A stretch of DNA of 64,000 bases from Lewinellaceae bacterium (GCA_020636215.1 JACJYG010000004.1:1116001-1180000); one strand, 5' to 3'. Counted from the first letter of the stretch, positions 32,390 through 42,309 are shown. Notes: generated by a model from the letters alone, not told the origin. Numbers and translations: made by a program.

Positions 32390-34255
32390 ATGTTCCCAGA
32401 ATACGACGTAATCGTTGTCGGCGCCGGGCATTCCGGCTGTGAAGCAGCCGTAGCCGCTGCCAACATGGGCTCCAAAGTGATGCTGGCGACGATGAATATG
32501 AACACCATCGCCCAGATGTCGTGCAATCCGGCAATGGGTGGCGTGGCCAAAGGGCAGATCGTGCGGGAGATCGATGCCCTGGGCGGTTATTCAGGTATTG
32601 TCACCGACCATACCATGGTCCAGTTCCGAATGCTAAACCGCTCCAAAGGGCCGGCCATGTGGAGTCCGCGCGCGCAAAGCGACCGCATGCTCTTCGCACA
32701 GAAGTGGCGCAGTATGCTGGAGCAACATCCCAATATCGACTTCTGGCAGGAAATGGTCACCGGGCTCGTGGTAAAAGATGGACGGGTGAAAGGCGTACGC
32801 ACCAGCATGGGGTTGGAGATCCCTGCAAAGGCTGTAGTACTCACGAATGGTACTTTCCTCAACGGCATTATTCATATCGGTGAAAAACAATTTGGTGGCG
32901 GGCGTGCCGGCGAAAAAGCCGCCAAGGGTATCACGGAACAATTGGTGGAACTAGGCTTCGAAGCCGGCCGCATGAAAACCGGCACTCCGCCCCGGGTGGA
33001 CGGCCGCACCCTCAATTGGTCCGTCATGGAAGAACAACCCGGCGATGAAAACCCCGGCAAGTTTTCCTATACCGATACGCCGAAGTTACAGAAACAACTG
33101 CCCTGCCATATCACCTATACCAGCCCCGAGGTGCACGAGATCCTGAGGACGGGCTTCGACCGCTCGCCTATGTTCAACGGCCGTATTCAGGGGCTGGGGC
33201 CGCGCTACTGCCCTTCGATTGAGGATAAAATAGACCGCTTTGCCGATAAGGACCGCCATCAGTTGTTTGTCGAACCGGAAGGCTGGGATACTGTAGAGAT
33301 CTATGTCAATGGCTTTTCTTCTTCGCTGCCGGAGGATGTGCAATACAAGGCCCTGCGTACCGTACCCGGTTTTGAGAACATGAAAATGTTCCGCCCCGGA
33401 TACGCTATCGAGTACGACTTCTTCCCGCCCACCCAACTGAAAATAACCCTGGAGACGCATCTGGTGAAAAACCTGTTTTTCGCCGGCCAGATCAACGGCA
33501 CCACGGGCTACGAGGAGGCGGGCTGTCAGGGCCTCATGGCGGGCATCAACGCCCACCTGGCGGTCAAGGAAGAAGAACCATTTATCCTGAAGCGCTCCGA
33601 AGCTTATATCGGGGTACTCATTGACGACCTGGTCAACAAAGGCACCAAGGAGCCGTATCGCATGTTCACCTCCCGGGCCGAATACCGCATCCTGCTGCGA
33701 CAGGACAATGCCGACCTGCGCCTTACCCCCCTGGCCCACAAGCTGGGTATGAACGGCCTGGAAGAACGCATGGAACGGGTGCGCCGCAAAGAAGAGGCCG
33801 CCCGCGCCATCGAAAAATTCCTGCGCGACTACAGCGTCGAGCCTGAGCAGGTGAACCGCTATCTGGAAGAGCAAGGATCCGCTGCGATCAACCAGAAAGT
33901 AAAACTTCACGGCATTCTGCTTCGGCCACATATCGACATTCCGGCCTTGCGGCAAGTACTGCCTGCTCTCGACAACTTCCTGCAGCCCTATGAACCCGAA
34001 TTTGTAGAACTGGCGGAGATCAACATGAAGTACGAGGGGTATATTGAACGCGAACAGGAAAGGGCCGATAAAATGATCCGCCTCGAATCAGTACGCCTTA
34101 GCGACAGCTTCGACTACCACCAGTTGCAATCCTTATCGAAGGAAGCGCGGGACAAGCTTTCCAAAATAAAACCGGGCACTATCGGGCAGGCCAGCCGGAT
34201 CAGCGGGGTTTCGCCGGCGGATATTTCGGTGCTGCTGGTGCATATGGGGCGGTAA
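32390..34255 (+). CDS. mnmG: tRNA uridine-5-carboxymethylaminomethyl(34) synthesis enzyme
   Basis: 621 residues, ATG 32390, full length for MnmG/GidA. The FAD-binding motif is VVGAGHSGCEAAVAAANMGS near residue 7; SCNPAMGGVAKGQIVREIDALGG, GTFLNGIIHIGEKQFGGGRAGE, LKTGTPPRVDGRTL-type text and the C-terminal DYHQLQSLSKEARDKLSKIKPGTIGQASRISGVSP are all present. With MnmE it installs the cmnm5 group on U34 of several tRNAs. It lies 6 bases after the toxin gene, so transcription from the toxin-antitoxin promoter may read into this housekeeping gene; no separate promoter is obvious. Confidence 0.96.
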   Translation: MFPEYDVIVVGAGHSGCEAAVAAANMGSKVMLATMNMNTIAQMSCNPAMGGVAKGQIVREIDALGGYSGIVTDHTMVQFRMLNRSKGPAMWSPRAQSDRMLFAQKWRSMLEQHPNIDFWQEMVTGLVVKDGRVKGVRTSMGLEIPAKAVVLTNGTFLNGIIHIGEKQFGGGRAGEKAAKGITEQLVELGFEAGRMKTGTPPRVDGRTLNWSVMEEQPGDENPGKFSYTDTPKLQKQLPCHITYTSPEVHEILRTGFDRSPMFNGRIQGLGPRYCPSIEDKIDRFADKDRHQLFVEPEGWDTVEIYVNGFSSSLPEDVQYKALRTVPGFENMKMFRPGYAIEYDFFPPTQLKITLETHLVKNLFFAGQINGTTGYEEAGCQGLMAGINAHLAVKEEEPFILKRSEAYIGVLIDDLVNKGTKEPYRMFTSRAEYRILLRQDNADLRLTPLAHKLGMNGLEERMERVRRKEEAARAIEKFLRDYSVEPEQVNRYLEEQGSAAINQKVKLHGILLRPHIDIPALRQVLPALDNFLQPYEPEFVELAEINMKYEGYIEREQERADKMIRLESVRLSDSFDYHQLQSLSKEARDKLSKIKPGTIGQASRISGVSPADISVLLVHMGR

Positions 34256-34339
34256 GGGTAGCAGGACAAACAGCTGGCTGAATGGCCAGATGGTTAAATG
34301 GTTGAGCTTCAAGTGTCCTTAATTTTGTTCAGCTACTAA

Positions 34340-35203
34340 TCATCCCATTTTCAAATCCACTTCCGTTTCCAATTGTGACCGGGCCGTGCCGCTATAGGTT
34401 CCCCTCATGGGTGCAGTACGTTCAGGATAGGCGGAAGCCGCCATGGCAACATGGTAGGAGGAAATGACGCTGCCTTGGGTTGGGTCAAATGCCCGCCAGC
34501 CGGCGCCGGGCAGGTATACCTCTACCCAGGCGTGCAATTCGTTTTTTTCCGACTCTCTTTCCGCCCACGCATAGCCACTGACAAAGCGGGCAGCTAAGCC
34601 CACTGACTGGCAGGCAGCAACCATGAGCATGCTGAGGTCCCGGCAGGATCCACGGCAGCTCAAAAAGGTATCCACAGGGGCCAATGGCGGCCCCTCTTCC
34701 CGGACAACGTAAGAAAATCCCTCATAAATGCGTCGGCATAGCAGGTCCAGAAAAGCAACCGTCCCACCGGCAGCTTCCTCCCGAAGAGCAAGGGCCCACT
34801 CCGCAACGGCCCCTTCCTGACTGGCAGGCCCTTTATAGCGGTCTAGCAACTGGGCCAGTGGGCCCGAATATTCAAAAGGGAGTTCGGCTGCTTCAAAAGG
34901 AAAAATAACAAAATGGAGTGGGTCAAAAAGCTGGCACCCGATCGTCATCTTCAAAACCACCTCCAGTTGTTGAGTAGCTTGGTTGAAGTAAGCCCATTGG
35001 GTGTGATTTCCCTCAACATCCAGTTCCGAATACAAGCCGCTGGGCTCCGGAAAGACCGTTAACTGATAATCCAGTAACCGTTGGTGCTGGCCAAGGCGGG
35101 GCCACAAATTCAGGCGCTGAGGCCCCAGCAATACCGGTTCATCATAACGGTATTGGAGCCGGTGGTAAATGTGCAGGGTTGACGGTACAGTTGAGATTGA
35201 CAT
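34340..35203 (-). CDS. Transglutaminase-like cysteine protease-fold protein
   Basis: 287 residues from ATG 35203, four bases after the stop of the alpha-E gene; earlier in-frame codons lie inside that gene. N-terminal beta domain: TLHIYHRLQYRYDEPVLLGPQRLNLWPR. Catalytic triad is intact: Cys187 (SCRGSCRDLSML), His224 (NELHAWVEVYLPG) and Asp240 (WRAFDPTQG). This is the COG1305 type that accompanies circularly permuted ATP-grasp and alpha-E proteins; it may cleave or transfer an amide-linked peptide made by them. Third gene of the three-gene minus-strand operon; substrate unknown. Confidence 0.88.
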   Translation of the reverse strand: MSISTVPSTLHIYHRLQYRYDEPVLLGPQRLNLWPRLGQHQRLLDYQLTVFPEPSGLYSELDVEGNHTQWAYFNQATQQLEVVLKMTIGCQLFDPLHFVIFPFEAAELPFEYSGPLAQLLDRYKGPASQEGAVAEWALALREEAAGGTVAFLDLLCRRIYEGFSYVVREEGPPLAPVDTFLSCRGSCRDLSMLMVAACQSVGLAARFVSGYAWAERESEKNELHAWVEVYLPGAGWRAFDPTQGSVISSYHVAMAASAYPERTAPMRGTYSGTARSQLETEVDLKMG

Positions 35204-35207
35204 TGTA

Positions 35208-36185
35208 TTACTGTTCAAGCCTGTCTCCAGGGAAAGTTTCAACAGGTTTAAGTGCAAAGTAGGCTTCGAAAATGGCGGCCCCAACTTCATTGTTGCGCTG
35301 CTGGAATTTGTCCATGTATTCGTGCAAGCCGGCTTCTATGATTTCACTGGGCTCTGTATATTCCAGTTCCGATCGAAGTTTTCCGACCACTTTGAGGGCC
35401 TTGTTCAGAGGCGCCTCCTTCCCGGAAATGGACAGGAGTGACTGCTCTGCCTGGGAAAGGCAGTAATAAATTGACCGGGGAAAGTAGCGGTCCAGTACCA
35501 GAAAGTCCACGATGTCTTCGGGTTTCAATACCCGAAAGGCTTGCCGGTACATGTTGTACGCACTGACGGACTTCAAAACCGCTGACCATTGCAGGAGGTC
35601 GAGGTTGGTGCCTATGGCATCCACATTGGGCAACAAAATGAAATACTTGATATCGACAAAACGAGACGTTTTATCCGCTCGCTCGATGAACCGCCCGAGC
35701 CGGCTGAAGTGCCAGCTTTCATTTCGGGTCAGCGTAGAATCGATGATGCCATAGAACAACTGGCTGGCCATTTTTACCTCGTTAAAAAAATCCTGCCATT
35801 CGCCCATCTTCCAGGCCCGGCTATTGGGCAATTCCTTGATATGCAGATAAAATTCATTGAGGTGTTCCCACATCTCTTTGGTAATAATTTCCCGGACGCT
35901 GCGCGCATTCTCTCTGGCCTGTTTAAAGCACTGGAGTATGGAATTGGGATTGCGCTGATCAAAGCTCATGAACTGCAAGACGGCATCCCGGGTTGGGGCG
36001 TCAAAATATTCCTGGAAAAGATGATGGTCCGCATTTGCGATCAGGAGTGGTTCCCACTGCTCCTTCTCGCTGGGCGGCATATCCAGAATAAGGTTGAAAT
36101 TGACGGCCATGAAGCGGGCGTAATTTTCGGCCCGTTCTATATAACGATTCATCCAGTAGATCGAATTGGCGACACGGCTAAGCAT
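35208..36185 (-). CDS. Alpha-E domain protein (DUF403)
   Basis: 325 residues, ATG 36185 (MLSRVANSIYWMNRYIERAENYARF, the family's typical start). All-helical with repeated Glu/Arg pairs (AENYAR, GRFIERADKTSRFVDIKYF); middle and end show SVSAYNMYRQAF, ILVLDRYFPRSIYYCLSQAEQSL-type text. Alpha-E proteins are found almost only beside circularly permuted ATP-grasp genes and are thought to be part of a peptide-ligating system; biochemical function is not known. The gene sits 27 bases after the ATP-grasp stop and 4 bases before the transglutaminase. Confidence 0.92.
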   Translation of the reverse strand: MLSRVANSIYWMNRYIERAENYARFMAVNFNLILDMPPSEKEQWEPLLIANADHHLFQEYFDAPTRDAVLQFMSFDQRNPNSILQCFKQARENARSVREIITKEMWEHLNEFYLHIKELPNSRAWKMGEWQDFFNEVKMASQLFYGIIDSTLTRNESWHFSRLGRFIERADKTSRFVDIKYFILLPNVDAIGTNLDLLQWSAVLKSVSAYNMYRQAFRVLKPEDIVDFLVLDRYFPRSIYYCLSQAEQSLLSISGKEAPLNKALKVVGKLRSELEYTEPSEIIEAGLHEYMDKFQQRNNEVGAAIFEAYFALKPVETFPGDRLEQ

Positions 36186-36212
36186 AGGTTCGAAATTGTG
36201 CGGTCAAAAAAC

Positions 36213-37658
36213 TCAATACAATACCCAGGTATCCTTACTCCCTCCTCCCTGGGAAGAGTTGACTACCAACGACCCTTTACGCATAGCTACCCGAGTGAGC
36301 CCACCGGGTATCACCTCCACCTTTTCTCCGTAAAGGATATAAGGCCGCAGATCGACATGACGGCCCTCAAAATGGCCATCGATATTGGTTGGCACCCGGG
36401 ATAAGGAAATGGTCGGCTGAGCAATGTAATTGCGCGGATTGGTTAGAATGCGCTTTCGAAATTCTTCGCATTCGGCTTTTGTCGATTTCGGGCCGATCAG
36501 CATGCCATACCCTCCGGCTTCGTTGGCCTCTTTCACGACGAGCTCCTCGATATGCTCCAGTACATATTTCCGGCTATCTTCCTCTTCGCAGATATAGGTA
36601 TGCACATTGGGAATGATAGCTTCCTGTTTCAGATAATACTGAATGATACGGGGCACATAGGCATACACTACTTTATCATCCGCGACACCAGCTCCCGGCG
36701 CATTTGCGATAGCCACTTTACCGTTCCGGTAAGCTTCGAAAATACCGGGTATGCCGATCAGTGATTCGGGATTGAAAGCCAGTGGGTCCATAAAAGTATC
36801 GTCAACGCGACGGTAGATCACATCGACCGTTTCGAAACCACTGGTTGTCCGCATTTTTACCTGGCCGTCCACAACGATCAAGTCGCTACTTTCCACCAAT
36901 TGCACTCCCATCTGCTGGGCGAGGTAGGAATGTTCAAAATATGCAGAATTGTAAATGCCAGGCGTGAGTACGACAACGGTTGGCGCCGCTTTATTGCTCA
37001 GGTGTTGCAGCATATCCAACAAGCGGGTGGGGTAGTCGGAAACGGGCTGCACATCCATATTTTCCAGTATCTCCGGAAAAGATTTTTTCAGGATCTCCCG
37101 GTTTTCCAACATATAGGACACCCCCGAAGGGCAACGAAGATTGTCTTCCAACACCATAAATTGCCCCCGGCCATCCCTGATCAGGTCCGACCCGGTAATA
37201 TGGCACCAAATACCCCGGGGAGGGTTCAGCCCTTTACACTGCGGCAAAAAGCTCTTACTGGATTCTATCACATGCCTGGGAATGATGCCATCTTTAATCA
37301 CCTTCTGCTCATGATACAGGTCATCGATAAAAAGGTTGAGCGCCGTTACGCGCTGAATGAGGCCTTCTTCCAATTCCCGCCACTGGCTTCCCGTTATGAT
37401 CCGGGGAAGGATGTCGATTGGCATAATGCGCTCTACGCCTTCATTTTCAGAATATACGTTAAAGGTGATGCCCATAGAGAGCAAGGCTCGCTCGGCCGCA
37501 TGCTGCTTGCTGGTAAAGTCTTTCCGAGGCACCATTTCTATCTGGGAAAGCAAATAGGCATATTCCGGCCGAACGCTTCCATCCGCTTCGAACATCTCGT
37601 CATAAAAGCCCCCGGGGTCATAGCCCGAAAAGGAGTTGAGTTCCAATGATTGATTCAT
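36213..37658 (-). CDS. Circularly permuted type 2 ATP-grasp protein
   Basis: 481 residues, ATG 37658. Family landmarks: GGFYDEMFEADGSVRPEYAYL near the start, GITFNVYSENEGVERIMPIDILPRII, NLFIDDLYHEQKVIKDGIIP, RDGRGQFMVLEDNLRCPSGVSYMLENR (ATP/Mg-binding region) and GGYGMLIGPKSTKAECEEFR. The domain is predicted to form amide bonds with ATP, probably joining an amino acid or peptide to an acceptor. First gene of the operon ATP-grasp, alpha-E, transglutaminase, conserved in many bacteria. Peptide product unknown. Confidence 0.93.
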   Translation of the reverse strand: MNQSLELNSFSGYDPGGFYDEMFEADGSVRPEYAYLLSQIEMVPRKDFTSKQHAAERALLSMGITFNVYSENEGVERIMPIDILPRIITGSQWRELEEGLIQRVTALNLFIDDLYHEQKVIKDGIIPRHVIESSKSFLPQCKGLNPPRGIWCHITGSDLIRDGRGQFMVLEDNLRCPSGVSYMLENREILKKSFPEILENMDVQPVSDYPTRLLDMLQHLSNKAAPTVVVLTPGIYNSAYFEHSYLAQQMGVQLVESSDLIVVDGQVKMRTTSGFETVDVIYRRVDDTFMDPLAFNPESLIGIPGIFEAYRNGKVAIANAPGAGVADDKVVYAYVPRIIQYYLKQEAIIPNVHTYICEEEDSRKYVLEHIEELVVKEANEAGGYGMLIGPKSTKAECEEFRKRILTNPRNYIAQPTISLSRVPTNIDGHFEGRHVDLRPYILYGEKVEVIPGGLTRVAMRKGSLVVNSSQGGGSKDTWVLY

Positions 37659-37968
37659 GCAACTTGGAGTATTTTAGACTTTGAACACACCTGATTTTCA
37701 AATCGGAAGTCGGAAATCGGAAGTCGGAAAGAGCCAGTAATGGCAGTAGAACACCTGTTTTTCCGCCTTCCCACTTCCAGCCAGGACAAGCGAGGTATTT
37801 TCGCAAGCCTCCAAGGCCTAAGAGTATTAAAGCGTAATGGCTATGAAATTTGGTTTACCTGGGTAGGGTTGGAATGAAAATGGATTGATTACCTGTCAAG
37901 ATAGGTAATCGGGGGCAATATGACAAACAATGGGAAAGAAATACCAATGAGCGTGTAATCTATCAACC
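37659..37968. other. Intergenic gap with heptamer repeat and inverted repeat
   Basis: No gene. Around 37697-37731 four to five heptamers (GGAAATC/GGAAGTC) form a short tandem repeat upstream of the ATP-grasp gene. Near 37887-37910 GATTACCT pairs with AGGTAATC around 8 bases; it lies 60 bases beyond the stop of the kinase-like gene and may be its terminator without a T tract. Confidence 0.4.
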
Positions 37969-39069
37969 CTACTCCCGCAATCGGCTCACCACCCCGCACA
38001 TCTCTGAATATTGTTTCTCCATACTCTGTAACAACTTCAACTGCGCTCGCGCCCGCTGCAGGTTATGCTTTTCGTGCTGTATCTTCTGATAGTAAACATC
38101 CCCTTCCAGGTAATCCGCCAGGAAACGGAGGAATTGCTCGTAGGTGATCAACCTGGCGCCGAAGGCCAGGTGATCGAGCTCGGTGGGCGTCAGGAATGCG
38201 AGGGCTTCGCTGAGGTAGCCTTCGGCGAAGGCAGTGAATATGCCTAAATCCATGCCTACCTTATCCAGATCCGGATCATCTTCCCGGCCCGGATTGGCGC
38301 CGGAGCGGATGGCGTCGCCAAAATCAGACAGTACCGTACCCGGCATGGCCGTATCGAGGTCGATCAGGCAGAGGGCGTGGCCATTTCTGCCGAAAAGCAC
38401 GTTGCCGATCTTGGTATCGTTGTGGGTGACCCGCCGGGGAATGGCGCCGGAATGGACCAGGCCCATGAATGCCCGCATTTCCGCCTCTCTGCTCAGGATA
38501 TCTGCTATTTCATCCGGGGCATCGGCTGCCCGGTGACAGGGGTCTTCCTCAACTATTTTCCGGAATTTGTCGAGTCGTAGTCCTACATCGTGGAAATGGG
38601 GAATGGTTTCGTGCAGGCTTTCCGGGTTGAGGCCCGACAGGCGGCGCTGGAACGCCCCAATGGCTTTGCCGCCTTCAAAGGCGATGGAGGGGTTGCTCAC
38701 TGTTTCGTAAACTACCGAATCCGGGATATACAGCGAGAGGTTCCAGTAGTTGCCCTGCTTATCACAGTAGAAATAAGGGCCTTTGTGGGTAGGCAGGAAT
38801 TGCATCACCCTCCGATCCAGTTCCTCCACGCCTTCTTTTTCCAATTGCCCCAGGAGGTGCTGCGTGATGCGGACCTTGTTCTCCGTCAGGCCGGGCACAT
38901 CCCTGAACACGAAGTGATTGATTCGCTGCAGTACATAACCAGCCGGGTGATCGCCCATCACCCTTATCAGAAATGTATCATTGATGTGCCCCGACCCCAA
39001 CGGCTCAGCCGACAGAAAGGCCGTACCCGTTTCAAAATGACTGAAAATAATATCTAAATCATTCCGCAT
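37969..39069 (-). CDS. APH/NahK-like phosphotransferase
   Basis: 366 residues from ATG 39069 (MRNDLDIIFSHFETGTAFLS); further upstream codons give no domain. The kinase-like core shows GSGHINDTFLI as the glycine-rich loop, VLQRINHFVF with the ATP-binding region, the catalytic segment RVTHNDTKIGNVLF (Brenner-type HxDxxxxN) and LCLIDLDTAMPGTVLSDFGDAIRSG as the metal-binding DxD. This matches the aminoglycoside phosphotransferase/choline kinase superfamily, most like N-acetylhexosamine 1-kinases that phosphorylate GlcNAc or GalNAc. Sugar specificity is inference. Alone on the minus strand. Confidence 0.82.
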   Translation of the reverse strand: MRNDLDIIFSHFETGTAFLSAEPLGSGHINDTFLIRVMGDHPAGYVLQRINHFVFRDVPGLTENKVRITQHLLGQLEKEGVEELDRRVMQFLPTHKGPYFYCDKQGNYWNLSLYIPDSVVYETVSNPSIAFEGGKAIGAFQRRLSGLNPESLHETIPHFHDVGLRLDKFRKIVEEDPCHRAADAPDEIADILSREAEMRAFMGLVHSGAIPRRVTHNDTKIGNVLFGRNGHALCLIDLDTAMPGTVLSDFGDAIRSGANPGREDDPDLDKVGMDLGIFTAFAEGYLSEALAFLTPTELDHLAFGARLITYEQFLRFLADYLEGDVYYQKIQHEKHNLQRARAQLKLLQSMEKQYSEMCGVVSRLRE

Positions 39070-39213
39070 GAGCCAAAGATAAGAAGGCCTTCTTCGAAAA
39101 ATAGAAACACACAATCAGGAAGAAGAAATAAAAGAGTAGGAAGATGAACTGCTGGCGTAGCATCTTTCGGCGCCTCGTAATTGCGTTTTCAAAATACCGG
39201 AACTTTCTGATAC

Positions 39214-39255
39214 AAAAAACCAGGCAGCAAACCGCTGATAACGGCTGCTGCCTGG
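39214..39255 (-). terminator. Terminator after the M43 protease gene (minus strand)
   Basis: CCAGGCAGCA and TGCTGCCTGG (39220-39229, 39246-39255) form a perfect stem; read on the minus strand it is followed by TTTTTTG. It lies 73 bases past the protease stop. Confidence 0.8.
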
Positions 39256-39327
39256 TGTTGTTTATTTCAGTATTCAAAATTTGGGCGCAGCACTGGCGCG
39301 CCCTCTTGGGGCTAACAATATGGCCAA

Positions 39328-42309
39328 CTAGCGCACTACCACAAAGCGCAGCCCCTGCTGCTCGCCACTCACCTGAAGCAGGTAAGCACCCGGCTGCAAC
39401 TGGCTAAGGTCTAACTGCTGCTGGTTTTTCCCTTCCGCTACCGCCCAACGGAAGGACTGTATGGTTTGGCCCAACAAACTAGTGACTCGGCAATCTACTA
39501 TTCTGTCTTCCTTGGATTCCAATTGAACCGTCAATGCGTCCCGCGCCGGATTGGGGAAACACTGCAAAGCACTGCGCCGGGGTTCGGAAGTAACCGATTG
39601 CACAACCATCGACGAGCTTCCCGTACGATTTCCGCCACTGACACAGAAATTTGTAGTCTGTGAAAAACCAAACGAACCGCCCGATGCCAGTGTAGCACCG
39701 CCTCCATCCTGCAAAAGGTATGAACCGTTGCCATACGCACAACAGATCCCATCGCCATAAGCATCGGAAATAGTAAAGTTGTAACAACCTGCTTGCAAGC
39801 AATCTGTGAAGGTAATGGTAGATCCATCGGGCTGGGAACCATAGGTTCCGCCGGAAGCTACAATCGTGCCGCCACTATCTGTGATCTGCCAACTAGTCTC
39901 TTCGGGGTAGTTGTCCAACACGATTGTGAGCGTCACGTCAGTACAGCCGGTGCTGCTGCCCGCCGTCAGGCCAACATTGTCCACTGCGATATCTCCTTGC
40001 CAGGTGTTACTGGTGCTGCCCACGAAACGGAGTTCCAGCGTACTTCCGGTATAGGCGTTGAGGTCGACATTTGCCGTAAACCAACTGTTGCCCTGGTTAC
40101 CGGTACGCGACCATAGCGTGGCCCAGCTTCCGCCGGAGGCGCGCCCCTGCAGTTGCAGGCTACCCATGCTGGTAGCGCCGTACATGTGGTACTGGAAACT
40201 GAAATTGGCGCTCGTAGCGGCCGAGAGGTCAAAGCAAGGACTGTTCAGGATCGTCGTTTTATTGGGATAATTCGGGCTGGAAGCCTCCACATAGACATAG
40301 TAAGTGCCCTGTGCCGCGCCGGAAGGGCCCGTGCTTGCAGAAGGCGTGCTGCCCGAGCGGCGCGCCCAGTTGAAATCATCACCGCTGCCCTGGGCCCAGG
40401 CCCCAAAATTGCTTTCGAAACTTTCATTATACGGGAAGGAAGCAATGCCACCGGTACAACCAGAGCTGCCCGCAGGATTGACGGTAATGTAAGCGGTTTT
40501 CGTCTCCCCGTCGCTGCCTCCGGCATTGGAAGCCGTCAGACTGACGTTGTAGGAGCCCGCTGTATTGTAGGTAACCGTTGGGTTCTGCGAGCTGCTGGAG
40601 GAAGGGCTTCCACCCGGGAAGGACCAGGACCAGGCCGTAGGGCTGTTGGTAGACTGGTCAGTGAAAGTGACGCTCTGCCCGGCGGTGATCGTAGTATTAT
40701 TGGCCGTAAAATTAGCCACCGGAGCAGGCGTAGCACCAGTAGCTATGAGCCCGATATTATCCACGCAGATATCCCCCTGCCAGGAGCTGGCGGTCAGGCC
40801 GTTGAACCGAAGGCGCAGCTCACTCTGGCCCAGGTAAGCCGATAGGTTCACATTGGCGCTCAACCAGGAGCTGCCCTGATCGCCGCTCAACGTCCAGATT
40901 GTCGTCCAACTCGTGCCATTGGTGCTGGCCTGCAGGCTCAATGTGCCCACAGACGGCCCCAGCATGTGGTACTGGAAGCTAAAGGAGGCGCTGGTTTTGC
41001 CACTCAGGTTGAAACAGGGCGATTGCAATATTGCTTGTTTGCTGGGATAGTTGGGGCTGGAAGCCTCCACGTACATATAATAAGTACCCGCTGCCGCTGC
41101 ACTGGGCCCAGTGCCAGAGGATGGCGTGCCGCCGGATTGGCGGGTCCAGTCTATATCGTCGGCTGTACTCTGCGTCCAGGCGCCAAGGCCGTTCTCGAAG
41201 CTTTCGCTATAGGGGAAGCTACTCACTGTGGTGGAGCAAACCGGCCCGGAGCCTCCCGTACAGACAGTAGAAGAAGCCAGCGAAGCACGGCGGGGGCTGT
41301 TGGCCATTACCGCCTGAATACGGGCCTTCTGATCCTGCGTGAAAATATTCATACAGGCGTCATCGGTATAGTCCATATAATTTTCCACCATATCGACCGA
41401 ACTGCAGGAGACGTGGCCGGTGGGGCAACCGTAATTGGCGGCATCGGAAGAAGGCGTATCATTACAGTAGTCATCGACCGAACAGCCCCCGTCGCCCCAG
41501 ATATGACGCAGCCCGAAGAAGTGGCCGATCTCATGGGTGCCCGTGCGGCCTTTGCTGTAGACGCCGCCCGCCGGGTTAGGCGTCGTGGTGCTCCCAATTG
41601 AAGAAGTCAAGAGCACAACTCCATCGGTATTGGCCGGGCCTCCGTTGGTGCTAAGGCCCGACAGGCCCGATTGGCTGGGAAACTGGGCGTATCCCAGGAT
41701 ACCGCAATTGATATCCATCACCCATACATTAAAATACTGATTGGGGTCCCATTGGGATTGTGGCTTGATGGTATTCTCAATGTAGGTGTCATCAAAACCA
41801 CCACCCGGACAGGCGCCATAGGGTGGAGCAGTCCAACCCTTGCTGCTGCGGTTGATGCGGTTGATACCGGGTTCCGCCAGGGTATTACCATTCGGGTCGA
41901 CGGCTGCGGGGCAGAATTCGATCTCAACATCGGCGCCAACGGGGCTGTTGTTATATCCCGAGGTGCCCAGAATGCGGCGAAAATCATTGTTCAACTGCGT
42001 GATCTGAGCATTGATATAGGTGGCGCTCAGGTTGTCTCCCGACCCCAGTGGGTCGTTGTCATGGATGACGTGAAAAATAATCGGCACAGTTATGACGGCC
42101 GCTCGGGTAGCCCCGCTTTGTTTGTAGGCTTTTACCCGGGGGGCCAGCCAGGCCTCGAAAGCGTCCAGGGTGCCCAATTGAGGATACTCCTGCCGGAGCT
42201 TTTGGTCGGCTTCGACCGTAAAACAACGAACGGGCTGTTGTTGCGCGCCTACGCTAAAGCCCATAAGCATCAGCAACAACCATAGGGGGTGCTTGATCTT
42301 CAAATGCAT
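39328..42309 (-). CDS. Secreted M43 (pappalysin/cytophagalysin) metalloprotease, T9SS-sorted
   Basis: 993 residues from ATG 42309, signal peptide to about residue 22. Zinc motif HEIGHFFGLRH at residues 259-269 with Met312 in the Met-turn (NYMDY). After the protease come a MAM-like domain (about 355-510), a PKD domain (about 515-605, WSWSFPGGSPSSSSSQNPTV), a second MAM-like domain (about 615-775, nearly repeating the first), a Cys-rich beta domain (about 785-890, ISDAYGDGICCAYGNGSYLL) and a sorting domain (FPNPARDALTVQL to RFVVVR). It would be exported by T9SS to degrade proteins outside the cell. Active site is complete. Terminator downstream; hairpin-rich leader upstream. Confidence 0.93.
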   Translation of the reverse strand: MHLKIKHPLWLLLMLMGFSVGAQQQPVRCFTVEADQKLRQEYPQLGTLDAFEAWLAPRVKAYKQSGATRAAVITVPIIFHVIHDNDPLGSGDNLSATYINAQITQLNNDFRRILGTSGYNNSPVGADVEIEFCPAAVDPNGNTLAEPGINRINRSSKGWTAPPYGACPGGGFDDTYIENTIKPQSQWDPNQYFNVWVMDINCGILGYAQFPSQSGLSGLSTNGGPANTDGVVLLTSSIGSTTTPNPAGGVYSKGRTGTHEIGHFFGLRHIWGDGGCSVDDYCNDTPSSDAANYGCPTGHVSCSSVDMVENYMDYTDDACMNIFTQDQKARIQAVMANSPRRASLASSTVCTGGSGPVCSTTVSSFPYSESFENGLGAWTQSTADDIDWTRQSGGTPSSGTGPSAAAAGTYYMYVEASSPNYPSKQAILQSPCFNLSGKTSASFSFQYHMLGPSVGTLSLQASTNGTSWTTIWTLSGDQGSSWLSANVNLSAYLGQSELRLRFNGLTASSWQGDICVDNIGLIATGATPAPVANFTANNTTITAGQSVTFTDQSTNSPTAWSWSFPGGSPSSSSSQNPTVTYNTAGSYNVSLTASNAGGSDGETKTAYITVNPAGSSGCTGGIASFPYNESFESNFGAWAQGSGDDFNWARRSGSTPSASTGPSGAAQGTYYVYVEASSPNYPNKTTILNSPCFDLSAATSANFSFQYHMYGATSMGSLQLQGRASGGSWATLWSRTGNQGNSWFTANVDLNAYTGSTLELRFVGSTSNTWQGDIAVDNVGLTAGSSTGCTDVTLTIVLDNYPEETSWQITDSGGTIVASGGTYGSQPDGSTITFTDCLQAGCYNFTISDAYGDGICCAYGNGSYLLQDGGGATLASGGSFGFSQTTNFCVSGGNRTGSSSMVVQSVTSEPRRSALQCFPNPARDALTVQLESKEDRIVDCRVTSLLGQTIQSFRWAVAEGKNQQQLDLSQLQPGAYLLQVSGEQQGLRFVVVR

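Noticed and set aside
39059..39163. Small hydrophobic minus-strand ORF of 34 residues before the kinase-like gene
   Set aside because: It overlaps the kinase start and has no promoter or homology I can name; could be a leader peptide, but the support is too weak.
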